Of a stretch of 11,616 nt of DNA, positions 5,823-11,616 are shown one piece after another. A model generated the notes under the pieces. The model was not told where the DNA came from. It made no database searches and saw only the letters and a program-made list of their open reading frames with translations. The stretch spans positions 1 through 11,616 of the forward strand of contig DAOVOU010000028.1 in NCBI GenBank assembly GCA_030629475.1, read 5' to 3'. This DNA is from Desulfobacterales bacterium. Its GTDB lineage: Bacteria; Desulfobacterota; Desulfobacteria; Desulfobacterales; C00003060. Made by a program: the position numbers and the translations under genes. Every line of letters begins with the position of its first letter. Position 1 is the stretch's first letter.

Positions 5823-5924
5823 TTACCTTCGGTTCACATTCGCAAAAAAGAAGGCGGCCTCCAAAAAAGACTTGACAAATCCACATAGCAGGATGTCATC
5901 TATCTCCCTGGCCCCATCTTGCAT
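5823..5924 (-). CDS. 33-residue ORF upstream of the AbiEi-like fragment
   Basis: The ATG at 5922-5924 follows GGAGG with an 11-nt spacing. The ORF encodes 33 residues including the hydrophobic stretch FLEAAFFFANVN and ends at TAA. The frame is the same as that of the AbiEi-like fragment directly downstream. It could be the front part of a gene now split by the stop, or unrelated DNA joined by deletion. It was not recognised. Confidence 0.3.
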   Translation of the reverse strand: MQDGAREIDDILLCGFVKSFLEAAFFFANVNRR

Positions 5925-6063
5925 GCAACTCACTTCCTCCGTTTTGTAAAGGGGTAGGGGGATTTCAAGGCAGCCATTTATGGACAAGAGACGTCAAGGA
6001 TGTGTCAGGCGGCAGCTTTTGAGATTTTCCAAATCAGGGTATTAGCGGAAGAGGATGAGCAAA

Positions 6064-6453
6064 ATGGATGTACAAAAAAAACGATTCGGGATCATGGTTT
6101 CCGAGAGTCTTTTCACAGAATTCAAGAAACATGTATCAAAAGAAAAGACAACGATCCCGAAAATCATCGCTCAATTTATGATGAACTACACAGATTATCT
6201 GGATTCCTCCTTTCTCGATGGGGTAGAATCGTCTCGCAGGAAAGGAATAAGAAAGGCTCAGGTGACAATGATGTTGCCTGCGGATGTTTGCCTCGCGTTC
6301 AGAGAAAAGACAAAGAACGACTGTCTTTCGATAAGCGCGGTGATCGAGCGGTTTATGCATAACTATATCAGTTTCATGACAGCAGAAAACACGGGCGTTA
6401 GTCTAAAACGACCAAATCGGAATGCGAACATCCCAAACAGGAATCACAGTTGA
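6064..6453 (+). CDS. Tandem ribbon-helix-helix-like small protein
   Basis: This 129-residue basic protein is built of two repeats of about 40 residues (7-46 and 66-105) that align without gaps. Shared residues are M11/M70, F20/F79, I31/I90, I35/I94, F38/F97, M39/M98, N41/N100 and Y42/Y101. Each repeat has a short strand (GIMVSE; VTMMLP) then two helices, like a CopG/MetJ ribbon-helix-helix unit. RHH proteins bind DNA as dimers, so two units in one chain could form a pseudo-dimer (inference). The ATG at 6064 is chosen because GGAAGAGG sits 9 nt upstream. An in-frame ATG at 6055 abuts that site. The C-terminal 24 residues are Asn/Arg-rich and overlap the next gene by 32 nt. Confidence 0.75.
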   Translation: MDVQKKRFGIMVSESLFTEFKKHVSKEKTTIPKIIAQFMMNYTDYLDSSFLDGVESSRRKGIRKAQVTMMLPADVCLAFREKTKNDCLSISAVIERFMHNYISFMTAENTGVSLKRPNRNANIPNRNHS

Positions 6454-8464
6454 ACGTATGGGTGTAGAATCGGATTTTCAGTCGATGGATCAGCATCTTT
6501 CGAAGGCTCTTTCGCGCTTGCCGGTGAAGCTCGCTAAAATCCTAAGCTTTCGTTATGGATTGGGGAACGCGAAGCGGCACGATCATGATGAAACCGCCAA
6601 GAAACTGAATATAACAATGGAGCAAGCCGTGGAATTGGAAAGCAAGGCGGTCCGGAAACTGCGACATCCCAGACTCTCCAAACCTCTGGTTCAAACCTTT
6701 GATCGCCTGAATGATAAAATCTGGATGAACATATCGGAAAAAATTAACGATTTCAACAGCGTGGTTCTTCGAAAAAATTATTCCACAGAAACGGCCCGGA
6801 AATTGCCGGGGGAGATCCTACTGGTTATGCAGTGCATATACGGCGGAATCGAGAGTTGGCTTTCCAGCCACGCGTGTGAAACCGATGTCGCCTGGTTCCA
6901 CAGCGATCGTTCCAACGATTTCATAATAGAAATTTGCTCTAAAATGAAACAAATCGACAGGGAACCCTTTTTCCCCATACCCGTTGGTTTTTTCCTGGAT
7001 CGATTCCAGTTGGATTTCAACGTGTTGGGTTTGTTGATCATTCTTGATCAAAATCAACTCGATTTCTATCAAGGCCATATCGCCCCTCGGCCTCTTTCGA
7101 GTCTCGACATGCGGGCCATACGGATTCACCTCCTCTTATTATATCAGCATCCCGGAACAATGGTGGATTTCGATCAAATCATCCACGCATACAACGACCT
7201 TTACCTGGATGACGAACTAACCTTGAGTATCCTTCGATCAACAGTGGAAACAAAGACCAATCTGTTTCGCTTGACCGGAGACGGGAGATGTTGCGCCACC
7301 GGGTCGGTTGACGACATCGAGCCGTATGACCAGATGAACGAGAACTCGGGGTCGGAGGAAAAGAAGAGACCATATATATTCACGCGCCCCTGGTCTGAAA
7401 CAAAAGCCGGGATTCTGGTGAAGGAAATCCTGGAGGCCAAAGGGATCTGTCGTAGAAAGGATATTTTGCTGTCATTTCAGGAAAAAACCGGTCATCGATA
7501 TACCGCTTTCGAGTATGACGTGCCTGTCGTCAGCGCCGTATTATACAGCGACCCCGATATTGTGGAATTGGCACCGTCCATATACGGTCTGAAGTCGAAA
7601 TTGAGGAAACAGGCACCGGAAGCATCTGATTTATTATTAAGCAACCGTGATTGTAGAAAATATGTCACTCGTCGCTATGCCGGGGAGCCTATGAACACAT
7701 TTCCTCTCTGGACTGCGGCTATGGAGTTCAAATGGTGTATGTGGCTCGAAAGAAAGATGCTGGGCATGAAAAACGACGGATCCAAGCGTTATTACCATCA
7801 ACATCGGTCTTATCAAAAGTTGTTAGAATCCTTGTTATGCGTATCCGATCCGGATCAATGGCCTATTGAGGAAAACGAGAAAACCATTTGGCGTTTTCGG
7901 AAGCAGGCATGGGGAATATACCACTATCGCATCCAGATTCCGGACGATATTTGGAAAAATATGTCATCGCTGCAGGATCTTTTCACGGTTGGTAACCTGG
8001 CAAAACAATTGGGATACATGAATTGCCTTCGCACAAACCAGGCGCTCGCGATAAGCCGGATCAGCAGCCCGACGGCTGTTAAGACTCTATCACTTCTCAT
8101 AATATTGGAGATGCTTTCACCAGCGGAGAACTGGCAAAAAATGCATCACATTGGAGATCGAATGGATGAGCGACTGTTATCAATGATTCGGGAAATTCGC
8201 AAGAAAGGTTTTTTGCACTGGGATGACTATATCGGGCGTTCGCTAAGAGAGGATATCCAAAAGATGGAGGGAACAAAAAATATCGGATGGGTTGATGAGA
8301 AGATGATCAAGTGCATTTCGAGAGAGTTGTCCGGCAAACCCGTATCCTGCCATAACATGGATAAGAAATCCGAGAATAAAGAAAAAATAGAAAACAACAA
8401 ACAGTCCGTAATAAAAAGCCAATTAAGAAAAAAAATCCCCAAGCAGTTGGAGTTGGCTTTTTGA
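6422..8464 (+). CDS. Sigma-70 region 4 / winged-helix (HARE-like) fusion protein
   Basis: This 680-residue protein is not recognised as a whole. Residues about 25-90 closely follow sigma-70 region 4: ALSRLPVKLAKILSFRYGLG, then the helix-turn-helix DETAKKLNITMEQAVELESK and AVRKLRHP. There is no region 2 or 3, so it is not a complete sigma factor. Residues about 325-392 (ILVKEILEAKG to VSAVLYSDPDIVELAPSIYGLKS) match the pattern of HARE-like winged helices. Residues about 230-293 follow a similar helix pattern and may be a diverged copy. Residues 400-640 are unassigned. The tail (647-672) is Lys/Glu/Asn-rich and basic. The start overlaps the preceding gene. The ATG at 6458 (M13), 4 nt after that gene's stop, is an equally good start. 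No catalytic motif was seen. Confidence 0.8.
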   Translation: MRTSQTGITVERMGVESDFQSMDQHLSKALSRLPVKLAKILSFRYGLGNAKRHDHDETAKKLNITMEQAVELESKAVRKLRHPRLSKPLVQTFDRLNDKIWMNISEKINDFNSVVLRKNYSTETARKLPGEILLVMQCIYGGIESWLSSHACETDVAWFHSDRSNDFIIEICSKMKQIDREPFFPIPVGFFLDRFQLDFNVLGLLIILDQNQLDFYQGHIAPRPLSSLDMRAIRIHLLLLYQHPGTMVDFDQIIHAYNDLYLDDELTLSILRSTVETKTNLFRLTGDGRCCATGSVDDIEPYDQMNENSGSEEKKRPYIFTRPWSETKAGILVKEILEAKGICRRKDILLSFQEKTGHRYTAFEYDVPVVSAVLYSDPDIVELAPSIYGLKSKLRKQAPEASDLLLSNRDCRKYVTRRYAGEPMNTFPLWTAAMEFKWCMWLERKMLGMKNDGSKRYYHQHRSYQKLLESLLCVSDPDQWPIEENEKTIWRFRKQAWGIYHYRIQIPDDIWKNMSSLQDLFTVGNLAKQLGYMNCLRTNQALAISRISSPTAVKTLSLLIILEMLSPAENWQKMHHIGDRMDERLLSMIREIRKKGFLHWDDYIGRSLREDIQKMEGTKNIGWVDEKMIKCISRELSGKPVSCHNMDKKSENKEKIENNKQSVIKSQLRKKIPKQLELAF

Positions 8465-8502
8465 TAACCCAGTCCCTGCGTTATCGGTCGAAATCCTCGA
8501 CA

Positions 8503-8907
8503 TTCGATTAATTGCAACCCATTTTCGCGGGCAATGGTTTCTCCCCTTTCGACCGAGAACCCCACGCCAGGGGAGCTCATTTCCAACCGCCTGGTCAGTT
8601 CTCTAAGCGACATCCCCAACTCACTGACTGCCCTGTCTGCCGTGCCGGCACAGGCAGGCCAAAAGCAGAAAAGACTCCTTGCCTTCACTTTTCGTTGCTG
8701 CTTACCCTTGGGAAATATTTCACGCGGTTCCATCACGATGAATACCCATGCGTAACAGGCCGTTTGGGTCTCGGGCAGGAGTTTAGCCAGCCGATCGAGC
8801 ATATCCTCCCGATCCCTATCATTTATGAATATCTTTCGACGCTCAATCCCACGGATCATGATGTGATGCAGGACACCCGGTGCGTCAAGGCGAGCTTGTC
8901 TTGGCAT
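8503..8907 (-). pseudogene. REP-associated tyrosine transposase (RAYT/TnpA-REP) remnant
   Basis: The N-terminus is that of a Y1 transposase of the RAYT group: MPRQARLDAPGVLHHIMIRG, then IERRKIFINDRDR and CYAWVFI (residues 1-57). The HUH motif (normally PNHxH) and the catalytic Tyr that should follow are gone. The frame resumes with the C-terminal helix-turn-helix, SELGMSLRELTRRLEMSSPG (95-114) to ARENGLQLIE (126-135). Total length is 135 residues against the usual 230 or more, so an internal deletion has removed the catalytic core. Residues 84-92 come from a 27-bp palindromic insertion. The frame then runs on without a stop into the neighbouring gene's complement. It cannot be an active transposase. 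Confidence 0.8.
8632..8658. repeat. 27-bp imperfect palindrome inserted in the RAYT remnant
   Basis: The sequence begins CCTGTCTGCC and ends GGCACAGGCAGG on the plus strand. Its perfect 10-bp centre is GTGCCGGCAC, and the outer arms pair apart from one mismatch and a 3-nt bulge. It encodes exactly 9 codons (PACAGTADR on the minus strand) between CFW and AVSELG of the transposase, where normal relatives have none. Confidence 0.7.
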
Positions 8908-8956
8908 GGGATCTATTTCGCATCTACGCTTCCCTTTGTCAACTTAATTTTTTACC

Positions 8957-9010
8957 AGCGTCCCCATTGGGTCCCAGCGTCCCCATTGGGTCCCCCCATT
9001 GGGTCCCCAT
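8957..9010. repeat. Short tandem repeat upstream of the RAYT remnant
   Basis: Two perfect 19-bp units (8957-8975 and 8976-8994) share the core CCCCATTGGGTCCC. They are followed by a third core and a partial fourth up to 9010. Each core holds the inverted repeat CCCA-T-TGGG. It stands 50-100 bp upstream of the RAYT start codon and may be the transposon-side end signal (inference). Confidence 0.75.
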
Positions 9011-9011
9011 T

Positions 9012-9092
9012 AAAGTTGTGTCCGCCTCGGAGGCCAAGGCGATGGGCATTCGGGAGTTTGTTATGAAGCTACTTGTAAGAAATGAATCTGTA
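9012..9092 (+). pseudogene. C-terminal fragment of a response-regulator receiver domain
   Basis: The frame reads KVVSASEAKAMGIREFVMKL and then LVRNESV. This is the alpha4-beta5-alpha5 end of a CheY-like receiver domain (usual form AKAMGIREFVMKPL). The conserved Pro after Lys is Leu here. Nothing upstream continues the domain, because the tandem repeat begins at once, and no stop follows before the antisense asmA gene. Only about 27 codons remain, so this is debris from a sensor kinase or regulator gene. Confidence 0.55.
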
Positions 9093-9100
9093 GTCCTTTT

Positions 9101-11518
9101 TTATTTTCCGAAAAGATCTTTCAAAAGCTTTTCCAGGGGTTTTTGCAATCCATCTTCTCCTTTACCTTCAGGCACCTGAAGCTTTTTTCGCAATTCCTTA
9201 ATCCCCTTGTCTACAGCTTTTCGGGTGTAGTGCTTTGTGAGTGCTTCCAGCACATATTCTTCATCTAAGAAAGGTACCGGCTTCTGTATAGAGCCCTTTA
9301 TCGTAATGGGCAGAACCATCCTTTTTTCGTGATCAAACAAAGCCTCCAACACATCGGCCTTTCGAGCCAGTTCCTGCGAGTGCCGCCTCGATAAAATCAG
9401 CTTACCTTTGAAATCCAAGGAGTTGGCATCTATGAAGCATTTGCCTTTCAGGATAGCAATCGAATCCGTCGCCTTGCTCGTGTGTATATTGTGAAGTTGC
9501 AAAGTCTTGAAGTTCAGCGTCTTTCCTATAATTTCAAGCTTGCCTTCCAGTGAATCGAACTGGGTTGAGTCATGTCTTAAAATTCCGTTTCGCTGCCCGG
9601 ATAAAAAACGGCCTACACCTCTTAAGCCAAACAGGTTATCCAGAACGCTCTCCGCAAGATTGAAGTTTTTCAATTCTCCCCGAGAAACTTGAAACTCGCC
9701 ATTTGCATGCATCGCCTGCTTTTTGTCCCCCTTTGTGCTGCCTCGCACCTCAAAGCGACCAGAGAGTCTACCGGAAAAGCTATCTTTGTATTCGGTCAAG
9801 TTATTTAGAGCTTCGCCCACTTCAATCCCTTTGAAAACAGGTTCAAAGGACCAACTGCCTTTTGCAGGCTCGTAAAATCCTGAGCATTGAATGGCTCCTT
9901 GAAAGGCCTCCAACTCCAGACCGGCGATCTTCAATTGATCCCGTGTATATTGAAGGTTTGACAATAGCCTCTCAAAGGAAACGGATAGAATCTCACCCTT
10001 TTCTATCTCGAGCTTGCCTGAGCCACCGATTTCATCGGCCTTTTTCTTTCCCTGCACTTCGATATTGACTGCCTCCATGACCCCATGACCGGTGGCCGCA
10101 GCTTGCTTCTGATCGCCCGAAGGGGGTATGTCAAATCCAAGTCGTTCAGAGGAGACTTGCAGCTTAAACGAAGCGTCTTCAGGGGTTCCGCGCAGAGAGC
10201 CCCTCAAAGAGAAACTCCCTTTAATTTGATAAGGGGACAACAAGGGCACTATGTTGTCCCAACCTTCGAGTGACACAGGGCGGGTTTGCAATAGAAAATC
10301 GAAATGCGGCTTCTCCTTAATCGTTATTTTCCCAGGAGCCGTCATTACTAGATTGTGCAGAATAAGCTGGAGTTGTCTAATATTGAGACGCTCCCCCTCC
10401 TTATCTGCCTTCCACACGATGGATAGTGGCATTCCGGCGGGTTTTTGAAACTGATCGCCATACTGGATTTTCATCGCGTTCATGTCCACTTTCGTTTCAA
10501 TGTGAAATTTCTTCTGGCTCCAGGAGGATTGAAGGTTTATCTCTACGGGCCCTCCTATTTGTAACTCCTCTGGGAGGTTGCCAGACCTCTCGCCGCTTCC
10601 ATCTCCCATTCGCTCTTGAAAAACGAGGTCCTGGAGTTCTATATCCGATTTTGAGACAATCTTTTCCCCCAAAGAGCCTTTGGCCTCGAGATTGATACTG
10701 AGGCTACCGGAAAGGACTTGCAGGGGCAGGCCCTCAGGAATGAAATATTTTAGGCTTTCAACGGTCAGTCCCTGGAAAGAAACCCGGATATCAAGGGGCA
10801 TTTTTTCCAGCTGGAGCCCCTCTCCAATGGGCCCCACAGTCCCTTCGAGGTGGAAGTTCTTCCCGGGCGCTTCCGTAATGTTTGCGGCAACTTCAATGGA
10901 TATGGGATACTGGAGTGACACATCCTCCACCTTAAGATCCAATCCGTCAATCGAAATGGGGCTGGCCCCAGGGAAAAGCATTTCATCTAGGTAAAGTATC
11001 TTGCCTTTCTGGATTTCCAATTCGTTGACGAGAAGTGCCGCCAACATGCCAGGGTCTTGAGGACCCCCCTCCTTCTGCTTGGGCTTCTCCTTCGAGGGCA
11101 GGGCCTCTTTTTTTGATGCTTCTTTCCCAGAGGTAATCAGATCGTCGAAGCTAAACGCCCCTTTTGTGTTCCGGGCCAAACGGATAACAGGCTGTTTCAG
11201 AATGATCTTCTTCACCTTAATTTGCTTTCTTATTAGTGGCAGTATCTGGACCTGAACCTGTAGGCTTTTAAGGCGTAAGAAATCCCCTTGGGAAAAGGCG
11301 GGGTTATCCGATATGCGAAGACCCCGGAGCTCTGCTCCCAGGCCTGTTAAAATGGTCATCTCGATGCTCTGGAAGTCAACTTCTCGAGGGAAATACGGTT
11401 TCAGTTGCGAAAGAATTGTGCCCTTGTATTTATTCAGGTCGATAATGAAAGGAGCGAGGGCCGCGAGGATAAGACATAAAACCAAGACAATAGTAAGGCC
11501 AATCGCTATCTTTTTCAT
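9101..11518 (-). CDS. AsmA family protein
   Basis: This 805-residue envelope protein begins with a signal anchor (residues about 4-25, IAIGLTIVLVLCLILAALAP) and the typical AsmA opening IDLNKYKG. A long beta-rich repetitive body follows, and the AsmA C-terminal domain lies near residues 590-720 (GELKNFNLAESVLDNLFGLRG region). A Lys/Glu-rich low-complexity linker lies at about 130-152. AsmA/TamB-like proteins span the periplasm and are linked to phospholipid transport and outer-membrane assembly. The start at 11518 has GGAGGT 6 nt upstream. An in-frame ATG 12 codons earlier lies before that site and is rejected. No neighbouring gene in the window appears co-transcribed. The gene is convergent with the accessory debris at 8957-9092. 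Confidence 0.92.
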   Translation of the reverse strand: MKKIAIGLTIVLVLCLILAALAPFIIDLNKYKGTILSQLKPYFPREVDFQSIEMTILTGLGAELRGLRISDNPAFSQGDFLRLKSLQVQVQILPLIRKQIKVKKIILKQPVIRLARNTKGAFSFDDLITSGKEASKKEALPSKEKPKQKEGGPQDPGMLAALLVNELEIQKGKILYLDEMLFPGASPISIDGLDLKVEDVSLQYPISIEVAANITEAPGKNFHLEGTVGPIGEGLQLEKMPLDIRVSFQGLTVESLKYFIPEGLPLQVLSGSLSINLEAKGSLGEKIVSKSDIELQDLVFQERMGDGSGERSGNLPEELQIGGPVEINLQSSWSQKKFHIETKVDMNAMKIQYGDQFQKPAGMPLSIVWKADKEGERLNIRQLQLILHNLVMTAPGKITIKEKPHFDFLLQTRPVSLEGWDNIVPLLSPYQIKGSFSLRGSLRGTPEDASFKLQVSSERLGFDIPPSGDQKQAAATGHGVMEAVNIEVQGKKKADEIGGSGKLEIEKGEILSVSFERLLSNLQYTRDQLKIAGLELEAFQGAIQCSGFYEPAKGSWSFEPVFKGIEVGEALNNLTEYKDSFSGRLSGRFEVRGSTKGDKKQAMHANGEFQVSRGELKNFNLAESVLDNLFGLRGVGRFLSGQRNGILRHDSTQFDSLEGKLEIIGKTLNFKTLQLHNIHTSKATDSIAILKGKCFIDANSLDFKGKLILSRRHSQELARKADVLEALFDHEKRMVLPITIKGSIQKPVPFLDEEYVLEALTKHYTRKAVDKGIKELRKKLQVPEGKGEDGLQKPLEKLLKDLFGK

Positions 11519-11533
11519 CCTGCTACCTCCTCT

Positions 11534-11554
11534 TTGACAATATTTTTTCGTCAA
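11534..11554 (-). promoter_or_regulatory. Inverted repeat in the asmA upstream region
   Basis: TTGAC (11534-11538) and GTCAA (11550-11554) form a 5-bp inverted repeat with an AT-rich 11-nt centre, 16-36 nt upstream of the asmA start on the minus strand. It could be an operator, or the TTGAC could be a -35 hexamer. No convincing -10 was seen. Confidence 0.25.
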
Positions 11555-11563
11555 TACAAATTG

Positions 11564-11589
11564 GAACTTAGGGGCTTCGCCCCAATTGG
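11564..11589 (+). repeat. 26-bp hairpin repeat, copy 2
   Basis: This copy matches the reverse complement of 4801-4826 at 25 of 26 bases, with the stem GGGGC-TTC-GCCCC. It lies about 45 bp upstream of the asmA start and outside any gene, unlike copy 1, which is part of a coding region. Confidence 0.75.
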
Positions 11590-11616
11590 AATGTTGGAAG
11601 ACAAGACCCCAGAACA

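Noticed and set aside
5873..5901. TTGACA at 5873 as a promoter for the tandem-RHH gene
   Set aside because: No -10 hexamer is found at 16-18 nt, and it lies within the 33-residue ORF on the other strand.
8463..8485. GATAAC/GTTATC inverted repeat after the sigma-like gene as a terminator
   Set aside because: The stem is only 6 bp with an 11-nt loop and no T-tract, and it falls in the transposase remnant frame.
8227..8502. Continuation of the transposase frame on the minus strand
   Set aside because: Transposase similarity ends near 8503. The rest is the complement of the sigma-like gene's 3' end.
8512..9179. Plus-strand open frames at 8512-9066 and 8880-9179 as complete genes
   Set aside because: They are antisense to the transposase remnant and asmA and include the tandem repeat. 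Only the 9012-9092 stretch resembles a protein domain.

Overview
The window looks like part of an anaerobic Desulfobacterota (deltaproteobacterial) chromosome. This is inferred from the combination of a DUF3786 protein, a Mut7-C/ubiquitin-like RNase protein, a small RRM RNA-binding protein, a GlcF-like iron-sulfur protein and an AsmA protein. It is not shown by any marker gene.

Layout. Positions 1-539 hold no convincing gene. They contain two copies of a REP-like paired-arm repeat, a G-quadruplex motif and a structured leader. From 540 to 2587 the plus strand carries a probable operon: RRM protein, Mut7-C RNase, inositol-monophosphatase-family enzyme and a 65-residue Cys-rich protein. The last of these overlaps, tail to tail, the first of three minus-strand genes (2505-5464): GlcF-like protein, metallo-beta-lactamase-fold hydrolase and DUF3786 protein. 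A third copy of the REP-like repeat sits between the last two.

From about 5553 to 9100 the region looks accessory. It holds, in order: the 3' half of a tRNA-Arg(TCG) gene (a plausible attachment-site scar), a stop-interrupted fragment resembling an AbiEi antitoxin, and two intact overlapping plus-strand genes. Those are followed by a REP-associated transposase (RAYT) remnant carrying an in-frame palindromic insertion, a short tandem repeat, and the last codons of a response-regulator receiver domain. The two intact genes encode a small protein with two tandem ribbon-helix-helix-like repeats and a 680-residue protein with a sigma-70 region 4 domain plus one or two winged-helix (HARE-like) modules. 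They are the most novel part of the window and look like a two-gene transcription or DNA-binding module of unknown function. No integrase, nuclease or complete toxin-antitoxin pair is visible beside them.

From 9101 to 11518 the minus strand encodes a full-length AsmA-family envelope protein. Just upstream of it is a second copy of a 26-bp hairpin repeat that also forms the 3' end of the DUF3786 gene.
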